This document shows, piece by piece, positions 10,079 through 21,256 of a DNA stretch of 64,000 nt. Source of the DNA: Nitzschia sp. DOCU1 (taxonomy: Eukaryota; Bacillariophyta; Bacillariophyceae; Bacillariales; Bacillariaceae); NCBI GenBank assembly GCA_951394045.1, contig OX595986.1:1488001-1552000 (forward strand), read 5' to 3'. The stretch's first letter is position 1. Each line of letters opens with the position of its first letter. The translations under genes and the position numbers were made by a program. The notes below the pieces were generated by a model. That model had not been told where the DNA came from and searched no databases. It saw only the letters and a list, made by a program, of their open reading frames with translations.

Positions 10079-10784
10079 TCAAAGGCCCTGTCCTTCCCAT
10101 ATGTCAGTGTAGACATTAATGAGATCCGATAGAGCCATTTTCCGCGGTAATTCATAGGTGCGCTGAGTGCTGTGCTTCACAAGACCCCGCACAAGTTGAT
10201 TGTATTCTGCAGGAGTTGGTTTGGGTGGGAGCGTTTCCACTGTTCTTCTATTCCATTCTTTCCTTGCACGAAGCCACGTCTCCAACCCGCAATTATGGAA
10301 CTTTCTCGCGTCTGAAAGGGATGACGATGAGAGAACAATTGCCTCGAATCCTTCACCCTCGTCAGTATCTTCATTATCGGGATTGGGTTCCGGCCACCAG
10401 TCTTCGTTCCGCGGGGGAGCCGAGCGGATATTTTCTGCGGGCAATTGTTCGGGAAGTGAATGGGTCAGATTGTGTTTGTAAAAGCAAGGGATCGTTGTTT
10501 CATAGCAAATTGCCACGCCAAGAAAACATCGAGTTTGTGCAGTAAAGAAGCACCAAACAGCCGGCAAGAAACTCACCGACACGCCATGGCGCAGAATCCG
10601 TCTTATCGGAACTAAACGAGCACATGCTCTCTGTGGCATCTGTCCCTACCCCAGAGTCTTTTCGGACATTTCTTCTCTTGTGCTTTCCACCGAAAAAGCT
10701 TGCACGCTGCCCTCTCGAGGATGAGTCCGTCGAACTTGGAGACTGCGTCTGCCGTCTACTCTTTTTCACCAGAGACCACATCAT
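10079..10784 (-). CDS. DUF4050/Gag1-like domain protein
   Basis: Two exons on the minus strand, 10784-10577 and 10434-10079, joined across a GTGAGT..GCAG intron of 142 nt in phase 1, give 187 aa. The N-terminal part is Ser/Lys/Arg-rich (RGQRASFFGGKHKRR). The C-terminal ~65 residues (GLETWLRARKEWN, then PAEYNQLVRGLVKH, then MALSDLINVYTDIWEGQGL) resemble the DUF4050 or Gag1-like clamp domain known mainly from fungi: a Trp/Arg motif, then a tyrosine helix and a terminal W..EGL. Function of that domain is poorly known; assignment is by motif recall. Confidence 0.6.
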
Positions 10785-11987
10785 TGTGTTGAAACAAGGA
10801 AGAACAGATGATTGTCTATTAGAATGCAGCTGGCAGGTGATTTCCTGGCGTCAAGTTTGTCCCGATTCGGATAGATGTTGGCTGCAGCGTGGGAATACGA
10901 GACTATTACCGCGCACCAAACATTGGTGCATCGTACATATCTTTGTCGTTGGCTGCCAAAATTCCCTTAGTTACTTAGCATTTTACACATCCAAATTATG
11001 TCTCGAATTTATTTGTTGTTAAATGTTCATGTCCGAAGGAAGCCTGCAGGACTCCTCCCTAATTCAACGCATCTGAATGCGTTGGGTATATGCAAATTGG
11101 CGCCATGTACATATACGTTTATGAAGATGTACATTAGCAACCGACAAGTCACAACGACTACTCTAGCTACCGGTAGTAGGTAGTGCCGGTTATGTTAAAA
11201 ACTCATATCGTACCAGGTATGATACGATACTCACACCTGTGTTGGTTTTCGAATGAATGAATCGTGACAGATCATTCGACTCATGTGACCCACACAGGTG
11301 ATAGCAGCGACCCCATTGGCAATCTATTCCAGGGTAGAAACACCCAGCAGTAGCCAATTCGAAGAAATCAATCCATGCTTGCTACTACTTTACTCTGCTT
11401 CTTCTATCGCTACTTTTATGTGAAAAGCACTCCAGTTCGTTCTAATCGTAGACCATGTGTGACAACTACCAATATCCATACCAAGCCGGAATGATCTCCA
11501 GAGGGACGAATACTTCGACTGCAAAACCAGCCTATGCGTATACGTGAGGGCATCAAATCTGATCTATTGACCTCCCAACGAAGTAGCAGCGGCTGAAGGT
11601 CATCCCTGGTGCTCAATAGAGGTGTAACCAGCAAGGCAGGGTCACTCTGTGCCATAAGCAATACTAGGAAGGAAGTCCATCTTTAAGCTGGGGGCATGAA
11701 GAACCTGTAGCTCTAGGGTGTGGCAATGGCACTAGGAGGTATTATACACGAGTAGAATACATTTTTTCTCAAGATGACATGTCACATACGAAATATTTGA
11801 GGGTCGGGGCGGATATAACTCATTCTTGGGAACCGAAAGGCAATGAAAAATACCCTGCTATTTCCATCGTCGTTGCATTCATACCCTAGCATCACTTCCC
11901 CTGGATTACTTTCATTAGAGTTGTCTTTACATGATGATTCACCATCCTACACAGATATTCTTCTGGGGTTCGTGCAATGTTCGTCTC
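10785..11987. other. Intergenic with palindrome cluster
   Basis: About 1.2 kb with no supported gene. It holds CTACCGGTAG at 11167-11176 and then TACCAGGTATGA inside an inverted repeat with TATCGTA/TACGATA arms at 11206-11229. CACACCTGTG and CACACAGGTG sequences follow near 11232-11300. Confidence 0.4.
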
Positions 11988-13860
11988 TTAAAAAGGTGAG
12001 TCGAAATCGAACTCAATCTCGTCGCCCTCTTCAGCTTTGCACCAAGTCATGATGGTTCCACCTCCGCCTGGGTTGACGCTTCCCTCCTCGACGCCATCTT
12101 CCATGGGTATCTCCTTGCTTCCTGCTTGCGTGTGGTTGTACTCGTTCAAGACAATGACAGAGGATCCATCAAAATGAATAACGATGGAGAAATACTTATC
12201 CTTCACCCTGTAAGCGAGGGTGAGGGTTCCAAAGTTACTTCCGAAGTCTCGCCCAACGTTCAAGAAAAGAACTTTGTTTCGAACCACGTGTGATTGCACT
12301 TTTGACGTCACTGACATGGATGGCCGGTAGAAGTTGGGGTTACCGTATTGGACGGTAGCCAAAACAATGTCAAAGTCACTAAAGTTCATGCCGACAAACA
12401 GGCTGACCATCGCCGGGCAAAGATCGATGAAATCCACAGAAATGGCATTCCAAGCTTCACTTGCATTCTGAGCGAAAAAACTGTGGAGTGGGGGTGTTGC
12501 GTGCTTCTTGGGGGGCTTGTAGAGCTCGTTTGCAAGGTAGACAGGCTGCAGAGTCCCAAAACCGGCCAACAACCTGGCAACGTCGTTAATGCCTCCGACA
12601 CCTGGAGTAAGGACGAACTGGTTGTTCAGCAGTTTTCCTTTCTTAGCATTATTTTTAACTTCGTCCAAGTTCCATTCCATCAACTGGTCGACGCTGCGAG
12701 TGTTACTATGAATGTCAAAGAATATATGGGAATAGCACTGTGAGATGACTGATGAAAGTCTGAAATCAAGGGCGAACCATAGCGTCATCCAATACTTACT
12801 ACCACTTGTTTTCAAGCCACTTCTCAGCGCTAAAGAATCCATACTCCTTTGCCACATACGAGTCGGAATATGTGATGCCGTTGACTTCAAAGTCGTCATA
12901 AAAACGCTGGAGCACGACGCAGATCTGCTTTCCTCCCATGACAAGGTCCTTAAGCGGAGTAGTGAGCAGCTTATTGATGTCATCCTCAGCATACAACTTG
13001 TCGCCCAACGATTGCTTCATGATATCCAAAGCTTTCTTCTTTTGAGCAGCCGTAAACGGACGCTGATACTCAGCGTTTACATTAACAATCACAAATTCAC
13101 CTGGGAAATCCTGGCAAAAGAGAGTGATGTCGTCTAGGATTCGTTCGAATAGACCACCCTTAATGCAACCATGAAAAATGTTAACATTGTTGCCAGATCC
13201 TGCGATTCGGAGGTCTAGGAATCGGGCTCCTCTGTGAAGCTGTTCTACGACACTAACATTCTGGGTCCGCCCCACCGCAGAGAAGAGCTTGAAAGTATCA
13301 ATGGAGTACGAGCCGGAATCATGAGTACCAGGGATCACCATTTCTCCGAGGGTGATCTTAGGGCAGCTCTGGACCAGGTTTCCCATCCAATCTGGGTGAA
13401 GACTAATGGGAAAATCAATGGCCGGGATTGTAGGGAGACAGCAAGCGAACTGGCAACAGTTCAGGCCCAAGGCGGCACTTGGGCAAGTGACCGCCGATTC
13501 GACGCGCCTACGGCAATAACGAGAAGTGAAATCCATTGCCGGTGCTCTTGTCGAGTTTAGTTTGTTCTCAATATGCAAAGCGTGACGCTTTGCGATACTC
13601 TGGTGAAGGTGAAAATTTTCTCCGACGTCGAATGGTAATGCTAAAGCCGCTTTTGGCTGTTGGTGGAGTGAGATGGCTCCGTCCGCCGCAGGTAGATCCT
13701 CCCGTCTTGCTGCTGCACTTGCGACGAAGCCAAATGAGGGGAGCGCGATTGGCAGCAGCGAACATTCATCAGCCGTAAATTTTTGATGATGGATATTTTG
13801 GGAAACCTCCCCATCATTGGCGAGCTCTTCTGTTTCTCCAAAGCCTTTAAACAGAACCAT
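11988..13860 (-). CDS. PI-PLC X-domain (PLCXD-like) protein
   Basis: Exon 1 is 13860-12800, exon 2 12705-11988; the GTAAGT..ATAG intron joins TGG-TA to T in phase, giving 592 aa. The X-domain signature is clear: VIPGTHDSGSYS with the first catalytic His near residue 180, GARFLDLRIAG, and NIFHGCIKGG with the second His near 230. This family of metal-independent phosphatidylinositol phospholipases acts on PI to give cyclic inositol phosphate and diacylglycerol, but no Y, C2 or PH domain is present, so it is PLCXD-like rather than a canonical signalling PLC. Exon 2 adds ~240 residues with a beta-rich tail (NVGRDFGSNFGTLTLAYRV). The N-terminal ~110 residues look poorly conserved; a start at the internal MDFTSRY methionine is possible. 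Confidence 0.8.
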
Positions 13861-14535
13861 TGGGGCGTGTATTAATACAATAGTGTCCTTCTATAAGTAT
13901 TACCGCATGGACCTTTTAGTACGTGCCAAACGTCGGTCATAACTAAGTCAGAATAGGCAATAACAAAAAACAACCCAAGTTTCTCCGCGCCGGTAGCGGG
14001 ACCACCCCGTGTCTCAAACATAAAATAGTACCTTTCGAAAGGTAATGTAACTGCAGCCGTCGCGGGTCGTTGGACAGAAGGACTGCTAGTCTTTGATCAG
14101 GTTAGTCTTCTACTATTGCTACGAAGGTAGCGGCTAATAGTACTGTAGTAAGTTGAGCCAGCTGATATCGGTAGTAAGTATAGGACTTGAGTTGCCAGCA
14201 TAGCACCATTACCACGATCTTGGGGCGCCTACCTATACTATCACCACTGGAGCGCCGTCATCTACATATGAAATCTTGCGGATCACTCTTCAGAACTGGG
14301 ACAAGCTGCATTTCCCTCTTCTTGTCAAGAAACGCATAGAGAAGGACGAAATCCAGAAAAGTAGGAAGCTTCATGGTAGTGTTGTGGCACTCTACTAAAA
14401 TATCAGCGTCTTATCCATTGATCAATACATTAGAATTGGTACTAGTAGCAGCCAACTGGATTATTCCTAGTTCTAGAAGTATTAGATTCAAAAAATGTTG
14501 CAATGTCCAAACGCGGCACAGGAACGGTGGTGTCG
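13861..14535. other. Intergenic, no gene seen
   Basis: About 675 bp between the PI-PLC start and the 3' end of the OST-alpha-like gene. Rich in TAGTA/TACT words and near-palindromes (CGCCGGTAGCGG, GATATCGGTAGTA). Confidence 0.4.
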
Positions 14536-16119
14536 CTACACTACAGAATTCGGCAGCGGCGGAATGGTGGTTGTTTCGCTCGTCGTTGTGGTCGTCGTTG
14601 TTGTTGTTCTTGTCGTCGTTAAGATGGTTGGTCCATTCGGGAGAATGTCGCGAAGACTTATCGAGCCTGGATCTGTCACTTGGCTAATCGCGCGGTCCAC
14701 TCCACTTTGGAGTCTTCGAATGTCTTGAATCGTCTCTGAGGGCAAAGTGCTGCTCCAAAAGGCGTCTTTGAACTTCATTGGCCGAGGCAATGTTTCGGGT
14801 GGCCGATACGTGGATCGTGGTGGTCTTCGTGCTGCTGTCGTGCCACTTTCGTTGTTATTATTGTCGTCTGTTGTTGTGTTGACACGTTCGTATTCCATAA
14901 TCGCTTGTTGGACGGTCGAAGGTAGATACTCTTCGTAGGTAAACGTGTATGCGTGTGCAATGGAAAATGCTACCATTTCAATGCATATGCAATAGTCGAT
15001 AAGACCATTGGCCACTTGCTCACCGGTCCAAGCTCCGATATCTTCAATGATCCCGTGTGCCTTCAAGTAAAAGATGATCACACCTTGCCACCACGTAAAA
15101 AATACCACGCCCTTTACACAAAGGAACTTTCCCAGTGGATGCCAGTCAATGGGACGTCGTAATTCATCATTTATGGCATGAAATAGTTTGACCAGGCAGT
15201 ACAGTGCGTACATGACGGAGCAATTGAGTACAAATGCCAGGTAAGGATAGGCCACGTTCCATTCAAAGAGACCCTCCCCATAGACATTCATCCACTGAAA
15301 GACAAAGGTCAGGACAGTCGCAATCGTCTTGACCACGACATATTGCAAGACCCCATGTTTGCACTGCAACATGAATTCCACCCCTAGTTCCCAAGGCTCC
15401 AACACTAAATTCAAGAGGGGCCCATGATTCCCCAAATGTTCTGCCATTGCAGGATCATTTTGCGCCATGGTACGAAGCGTTCTCACCAGCGCATCTTGTC
15501 CACCCAGCAATTCAATGAGATAGTACAAAAAGCTGGAAATAACATAGGCTTCGTACAAATCTCGAACGGTGTCAATGTAAATTCGTGCATCCCGAAATCG
15601 TAAACTCAACCAGGATTGAATGGCATAAAGAGGGACCATCCATAAGATACGAACGACATATTTTTGAACATTCGGCATGTACCAGTGCGTAAAGTGCAAG
15701 TACACTAGCCTAATTGAAAGAATGACTGTTCCCAGTACCATGACGCCTGCCGAATCAAACGCCGCAATGTCCAACTTGCGTTTGGAAAGCGCATTGTAAC
15801 TCACTACTGGAATGACAATGCACATTACCGTCAAGGTAAAGGCAGCCAGCCAGTTGCCGATTTTTCGAAGCACCAAGCGAAGACTGGAATGCGGCCGAAC
15901 AGCGGCAGCTGCCATTTGAGAGGCCGTCAATCCTTCCGACTCGGTTGTATTGCTGCCTCGCGGTAAAAAGCTCACTGTTAAATCGTTATCATCCATCATT
16001 CCAGAGTCATCTGCTTCTGGATCTTGGGAACTTGGAGGCCCGAGTGAAAAGGCACTGGCTGGTCTTGTGGTGGAAGATGTAAAATTCAGCTCTTCTAAAT
16101 CATCATTGGACTGGCCCAT
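14536..16119 (-). CDS. OST-alpha/TMEM184 (DUF300, LAZ1-like) membrane protein
   Basis: Intronless, 527 aa, ATG at 16119. A ~85-residue Ser/Thr/acidic N-terminus precedes seven hydrophobic segments between about residues 90 and 385. Family marks are SFLYYLIELLGGQ, the KFLCVKGVVFFTWWQGVIIFYL segment and the IEMVAFSIAHAYTFTYEEY segment. Members include the vertebrate organic-solute transporter alpha subunit, TMEM184 and plant LAZ1; outside animals the substrate is not known. The C-terminal ~140 residues are disordered and end in a Thr-rich run. Location in the plasma membrane or vacuole is inferred from the family. Confidence 0.8.
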   Translation of the reverse strand: MGQSNDDLEELNFTSSTTRPASAFSLGPPSSQDPEADDSGMMDDNDLTVSFLPRGSNTTESEGLTASQMAAAAVRPHSSLRLVLRKIGNWLAAFTLTVMCIVIPVVSYNALSKRKLDIAAFDSAGVMVLGTVILSIRLVYLHFTHWYMPNVQKYVVRILWMVPLYAIQSWLSLRFRDARIYIDTVRDLYEAYVISSFLYYLIELLGGQDALVRTLRTMAQNDPAMAEHLGNHGPLLNLVLEPWELGVEFMLQCKHGVLQYVVVKTIATVLTFVFQWMNVYGEGLFEWNVAYPYLAFVLNCSVMYALYCLVKLFHAINDELRRPIDWHPLGKFLCVKGVVFFTWWQGVIIFYLKAHGIIEDIGAWTGEQVANGLIDYCICIEMVAFSIAHAYTFTYEEYLPSTVQQAIMEYERVNTTTDDNNNNESGTTAARRPPRSTYRPPETLPRPMKFKDAFWSSTLPSETIQDIRRLQSGVDRAISQVTDPGSISLRDILPNGPTILTTTRTTTTTTTTTSETTTIPPLPNSVV

Positions 16120-16976
16120 GTTGGCTTACTGTGTGCACTTAGACAAAGAGAATGATAGACTTGTGTGCGAGTCCAACGTGGCTCTCCTCGTCCGTACTTG
16201 CAGCGCCGCGAATCTACTAGAGAAAAAGGACAGAAAATCAATCTCGTAGCCTGCCTGGTGCCTTCGTTTGAATACTGCCGGAGCTTGATTGCAAGATCTT
16301 TACATCCACAATCGAAAGCAACAACCACAATAGAGAAAAAGAAAGGCATCGACCCGAATGTCATGCGCAAGACGTATCCGGGGGCGACTACGTAGACATC
16401 CGTAGACATTTCTACGTGGTTCCATTTTTTTTGCGGATGGGTCTTTGTGGTCGTTGCATTCGACGGGACTCACTCAGTTTCCAAAACTGATGAAGAACCC
16501 GATGCTTATATCTACTGTAAATGCATCAGTACATACATTATGAGACTTGCTTGCAGTGGCATCATCCCCATCGCCGTTGCCTTGTTTCCATCATCGCACT
16601 GTTCGTCGAAAGCAGGAGACGACCAGGGAGGATGACGATACTTCTTACTGAATCGTATAGTTCAAAGTTGCTTCAGCGCTATGGTTGACAGTGGCGTGTG
16701 TAGAAGATCATTTGTCTATCAAAGCTGACGGGCGGTCAGCATGGTATCCAAGAAATGGCATCCCCTTGTTTGATACCGTTGTTCTGCCTAGATTGCATTA
16801 CTGAACAAAATGTGTTTCTCTTTCAAATGGACTCTATTCTTCTTACTGTATTAAAAAGACATGCATTGGTCGCAGAATCAAATCTATCGAGGCGGACGCA
16901 AGGAATATTCAAAATCAGGATGCGGTGGTCGGTTCTAATATAGAGATTGCGGACCCTTCTTGATATAATTTGATGT
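16120..16976. other. Intergenic, no gene seen
   Basis: About 860 bp between the OST-alpha-like promoter side and the 3' end of SIT-A. Short frames only; contains ACGTAGACATCCGTAGACATTTCTACGT, a small repeat with an inverted arm, near 16390-16417. Confidence 0.35.
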
Positions 16977-18727
16977 CTAGGCGACATCTTCCATGGGGTC
17001 AACGACGGCAGCGTCGCCTTCATCTTGGGTTTGCTCTTCATTCAAAGTCTTGAGAGCAGAGATCTCCATCTTAAGGCCAGTTTCAAAAGCATCACGCTCC
17101 TCCTTGGATTCGCAGTGGCTGATTTGTTGGCGAAGATCCTTAATGTTAGTCAAGATTTCTCCACGACGTTCCGAGAAGGACTTGCTGGTGACAAATTGGT
17201 AGCTCTTCCACTCGTTGGGGATGGTCTTGGCACCCGGAGCGTAGTTAAGAAGTTGAGTTCCCAAGTGTGGCTCAGCGACAGAGTCTCCCTTCTCGGACGA
17301 CAAGTCGGCCTTGTTCATGGCTGCACGCTCTTCGGGGGTGCCAATGTAAACTTCATCGAGCTGGAATCCAGCAACCTTCTTGTGGACGATACCCAAGAAC
17401 CAGGCTCCGGAGCAGATACCAGTCCACTCAAGGAACAAGCACCATCGGAGAAGGACGTAGACAATGGGGTTCGACAAGAACTCAAGAGGGAAGACGATGG
17501 CAACCAATTGCCACGAGATAGATCCAAGGATGGTGGTGATGATGGCACCCAAGAAACCCATGTTGAAGAACTTTTGGATGGAATCAGAGACACCAAAGAT
17601 GTTCTCGTCGACACCAATCTCGACATTCACGGTAGTGACACGGGCAATGACGAAGAAGCAAAGAGTGACACACATTTGACGTCCAACCATGAATCCGGGA
17701 AGGTTGCGTCCTTCTCCGCGGAACAAAACCTCGCAAGTCTTCATGGCCATGGGGTGGGATCCACGCTCGCTCTTCTGAAGCTTAGAGACAGCGAAGAAGG
17801 CGATTTGCATACCCTCCAAGCAACCGACAACGGACATTAGCAAGAAGAAGAGGACAACGGAAACACCGTTGGGGACACCGGCCCACATGGTAGTCTTTCC
17901 TTGGAAAAGGGCAGCCAAAGTGACAGCCATGGCGAAACCGAGGATAGCAACGGACCAGACGCATCGTCCCCAGAACCAGAGAGCTTGCATGGGGCTGCGA
18001 GGGGCTTCGTTGGTGATAATGGCCTTTCCGCCCAACCAGTAGAAGAAGTATTGGATAAGGTACGAAGTGTGCATGACACCAGTCGCCTCGATGATCAGGG
18101 TAATATAGAGGGTGAAGGTCATGAAGTGGGTGTTGATGTAGTCAAGCATGCAGTGCGAGGCGTTGGTCTGTTGCAAAAATAAAACATAGGTGAGTGCATT
18201 GAATGAACAATGAAACGAAACAACAATCAGTCAGTCAGCATTGTCGAGCTTACCTGGGCCGTGAGCTGTCCGACAGTGACGACAGTCAAAACCATGGCAA
18301 TACCAGATCCAAGGAAGATGTTTTCGATCCAGCTGGGAAAGTTGAAGACTTCGGCACCAGAAAGCGGAGCTCCGCACATGTTGATAGTAAAGTTGATGAA
18401 GATGACCATGAACTGGCGTCCCATGAGGTATCGGTCCAAGTTATCTCCCTTGAATCCGAGGGAGGCAATCTTGTAGGTGATGGGGTGAGATTCCTTGTAG
18501 AGATCCTTGTTGACTGGAGGAAGACCGACCATGGAGCACTGACCACCCTCAACCATGGTCATCCAGGTGATACCAGCCCACATGACCACGACCGCAAGGG
18601 CGGGGTGAACGTCGGCAGAGAGCTTGGTGTTCCCCTCGAATTGCAAGGCTGTTACAATAACGATGGAGAAGATCACCAGGAACATGGAGTAACCCATCTT
18701 CACGTAATCGAACGTGGTGAACTGCAT
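16977..18727 (-). CDS. SIT: Silicic-acid transporter, tandem copy A
   Basis: Exon 1 is 18727-18254 and exon 2 18167-16977, with an 86-nt GTAAGC..ACAG intron after LTAQ, giving 554 aa, the usual SIT size. SITs are ten-helix, sodium-coupled silicic-acid carriers in diatom plasma and internal membranes that supply silica for the frustule. The two pseudo-repeats each carry the diagnostic pair: EGGQ at 60-63 with GRQ at 103-105, and EGMQ at 276-279 with GRQ at 320-322. The pennate-type CMLD motif is at about 164-167. The C-terminal ~130 residues are hydrophilic and helical (coiled-coil-like SFSERRGEILTNIKDL), as in other SITs. Codon use is strongly C-ending, typical of a highly expressed gene. The frame upstream of the ATG extends only to a TTG. 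Confidence 0.95.
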
Positions 18728-19130
18728 GGTTGGGTTGTTTCTGTCTTGTAGAAAAGGCAAGAAGAAAGATTGCAAGGATGATGATCCTTGGCTGAGAGAA
18801 AATTATGAGCTATTGCATACCGATGAAGATCGATGCTAGTCTCATTCATTCGTTTGTTGCGAGGTTGCGATCTTTTGGCGGGAATCTCGGTATGGCCGGC
18901 CGGCTACGGATACTTAGATGGTCAATCCTGGGAATCCTCATTGGCCGTTACACGAAGTCCGAGGACGTTATTTTTCTTCCATGTGTACCAGGAGCCACTG
19001 TAGACCTTGTCGGAATCTCGCGCTAACCAAGATCACTTCCCTTGTCTCACAGTCCGTAATTTGCCGTTGGGATCGCTACAATCAAAAACATTCGTTGAAG
19101 TTTGAACGGACGTGCCAACGCATCCGCAGT
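18728..19130. other. SIT-A 5' flank
   Basis: About 400 bp upstream of SIT-A. Only about 20 nt next to the ATG resemble the SIT-B flank; the rest has diverged or been replaced. Contains a GGCCGGCCGGC sequence near 18893. No gene seen. Confidence 0.45.
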
Positions 19131-19433
19131 AAGCTCGTTCTTCTATGGTGAGAAGAACCGTACCTGGTATGTGGATACCTGCCCTTGGTAAGAAGAACAG
19201 TACCGGGTATTAGGATACCTGCCCTCAACGTTCTTCTAATTTGGCGGTTGATCTCCACCACAAAAAGATGATGAAGTGTTTTCTCTCGAGTAGCTTCACC
19301 ATTGCATTAGCTACTTAGTCCGTGAGTCCACGAATTGTGTCGCCTTAACATTTTCAGTCCGGTCGGAGATTGCGCTTTTGCATCCAACGATGCCATCCAC
19401 CAAGGCGTCTGGATCTCCATTGGCCTCGTTGAT
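19131..19433. repeat. Direct repeat, copy 1 (between the SIT genes)
   Basis: About 300 bp aligning with 22375-22696: shared blocks include CTCGTTCTTC, TGGCGGT.GATCTCCACCACAAAAAGATG, CCATTGCATTAGCT, and a near-identical run from TTAGTCCGTGAGTCCACGA through the ATG at 19390 to GCCTCGTTGAT. Inside it is a short tandem repeat of about 40 bp (19147-19186 and 19187-19226, each GGTRAGAAGAAC...GGATACCTGCCCT). See the findings for the two possible origins. Confidence 0.85.
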
Positions 19434-19437
19434 ATAG
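19390..19437 (+). pseudogene. Remnant copy of the ELP5 5' end
   Basis: The ATG and the next 13 codons are identical to the start of the ELP5 frame at 22653, but the match stops after GTTGAT and a TAG follows at once (16 codons including stop). It is therefore either a truncated duplicate of ELP5 or a shared repeat that ELP5 acquired at its 5' end. Confidence 0.5.
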
Positions 19438-19513
19438 TTCTATTATTAGGTGTCACATACATGCGTTTACACTGATGAGATGTCGAAGGCCACAAAACGA
19501 GCCAGCAAAATGT

Positions 19514-21256
19514 CTAAACAGATTCGACAATCTCCACATCGGTGTCGTTGCCATCCTCTTCGCCGGCTTGCTCTTCATTCAGAGACTTGAGGGCGGCAAT
19601 CTCCATCTTCAGACTAGATTCAAAGGCATCCTTCTCATCCTTCGACTCAGCCTTGGCGAGTAGCTCGCGAAGTTCCTTAATGTTACTCAAGATTTCTGCG
19701 CGGCGTTCAGAGAAGGATTTGTTCAGGATAAAGTTGCTGCTCTTCCACTCGACGGGGATGTGCTTGGCTCCGGGAGGGTAGTTAAGAAGTTGGGTTCCCA
19801 AGTGTGGCTCAGCGACAGAGTCTCCCTTCTCGGACGACAAGTCGGCCTTGTCCATGGCGGCACGCTCTTCAGGGGTGCCGATGTAAACTTCATCAAGCTG
19901 GAATCCCATAACCTTCTTGTGGATGATACCCAAGAACCAGGCTCCAGAGCAGATACCAGTCCACTCCAAGAACAGCGCAAATCGAAGGAGAACATAGACG
20001 ATGGGGTTGTTCAAGAATTGAAGGGGCCACACGATGGCAACCAATTGCCACGAGATGGATCCAAGAATGGTGGTGATGACGGCACCCAATAGACCCGTGT
20101 TGAAGAACTTTTGGATGGGATCGGAGACACCGAAGATGTTCTCGTCGACACCAATCTCATATTTCAAGCTAGTGACACGGGCAATGACGAAGAAGCACAG
20201 AGTGACGCACATTTGACGTCCAACCATGAATCCGGGAAGGTTGCGTCCTTCTCCACGGAACAAGACCTCGCAAGTCCTCATGGCCATGGGGTGGGTTCCG
20301 CGCTCATTCTTGGGAAGCTTAGAGACGGCAAAGAAGGCGATTTGCATAGCCTCCAATGTACCGACAACGGACATGAGCAAGAAGAAGAGGACAACGGCTA
20401 CACCGTTGGGGACACCAGGCCACATGGTAGTCTTTCCTTCGAAAAGAGCCGTCAAAGTGACCGTGAGGCAGAAGATAAGGATAGCAACGGACCAGACGCA
20501 TCGTCCCCAGAACCAGATAGCCTGAAGGGTAGATCGAGGGGCTTCGTTGGTGATGATTTTCTTTCCGGCCAGCCAGTAGAAGAAGTACTGGATAAGGTAC
20601 GAAGTGTGCATGATACCAGTCATCTCGATGAGCATAGCCACCCAGAAAGTAAAGGTCATGAAGTGGGTGTTGATGTAGTCAAGCATGCAGTGCGAGGCGT
20701 TGGTCTGTTGCAAAAATGTAAAGTGGGTCAGTGCATTCAAAGAAGGATAAAGACGACAATCAGTCAAGGTAGTCAAGCTTACCTGAGCCGTGAGCTGTCC
20801 GACATTGACGACGGTCAAAACCATGGCAATACCAGATCCAAGGAAAATGCTTGTCACCCAGTCGGGGAAGTTGAAGACTTCGGCCCCAGCAAGCGGAGCA
20901 CCGCACATGTTGATAGTAAAGTTGATGAAGATGACCATGGACTGACGTCCCATGAGGTATCGGTCCAAGTTATCTCCCTTGAATCCGACGGAGGTGATCT
21001 GGTGGGTGATGGGGTGAGATTCCTTGTAGAGGTCCTTGTTGACTGGAGGCAGACCGACCATGGAGCACTGTCCACCCTCAACCATGGACATCCAGGTGAT
21101 TCCGGCCCACATAACCACGATCGCGAGGGCGGGGTGGACATCGGCGGCGATCTTGGTTTCCCCCGAGAGTTGCAAGGCGGTCACAATCACGATGGAGAAG
21201 ATCACCAAGAGCATGGAGTAACCCATCTTCACGTAGTCGAAAGTGCTGAACTGCAT
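19514..21256 (-). CDS. SIT: Silicic-acid transporter, tandem copy B
   Basis: Exon 1 is 21256-20783 and exon 2 20704-19514; the intron position (after LTAQ) and both exon lengths (474 and 1191 nt) equal those of SIT-A, giving 554 aa. EGGQ at 60-63, both GRQ motifs and CMLD are kept, but the second EGxQ is EAMQ (20342-20353), a Gly-to-Ala change. The 78-nt intron is a multiple of three with no stop, so an unspliced message would still code through it, adding 26 residues. Most protein differences from SIT-A are conservative and cluster in the first loop, the fifth to sixth helix region and the C-terminal tail. Head-to-tail with SIT-A, about 790 bp apart. Transport of silicic acid is expected from the family; the effect of EAMQ is unknown. 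Confidence 0.95.
   Translation of the reverse strand: MQFSTFDYVKMGYSMLLVIFSIVIVTALQLSGETKIAADVHPALAIVVMWAGITWMSMVEGGQCSMVGLPPVNKDLYKESHPITHQITSVGFKGDNLDRYLMGRQSMVIFINFTINMCGAPLAGAEVFNFPDWVTSIFLGSGIAMVLTVVNVGQLTAQVSLTTLTDCRLYPSLNALTHFTFLQQTNASHCMLDYINTHFMTFTFWVAMLIEMTGIMHTSYLIQYFFYWLAGKKIITNEAPRSTLQAIWFWGRCVWSVAILIFCLTVTLTALFEGKTTMWPGVPNGVAVVLFFLLMSVVGTLEAMQIAFFAVSKLPKNERGTHPMAMRTCEVLFRGEGRNLPGFMVGRQMCVTLCFFVIARVTSLKYEIGVDENIFGVSDPIQKFFNTGLLGAVITTILGSISWQLVAIVWPLQFLNNPIVYVLLRFALFLEWTGICSGAWFLGIIHKKVMGFQLDEVYIGTPEERAAMDKADLSSEKGDSVAEPHLGTQLLNYPPGAKHIPVEWKSSNFILNKSFSERRAEILSNIKELRELLAKAESKDEKDAFESSLKMEIAALKSLNEEQAGEEDGNDTDVEIVESV
20705..20782 (-). other. In-frame 78-nt intron of SIT-B
   Basis: Starts GTAAGC and ends ACAG at the same codon boundary as the 86-nt SIT-A intron. 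It has no stop in the SIT frame and its length divides by three, so retention would insert 26 residues between helix 4-5 and the CMLD region. The SIT-A intron contains a stop and changes frame, so there retention would truncate. Confidence 0.75.

Noticed and set aside
14536..16119. OST-alpha-like gene as part of the silicon-transport cluster
   Set aside because: It is only adjacent; nothing in the sequence links DUF300 proteins to silicic acid, and its codon use is unlike that of the SIT genes.
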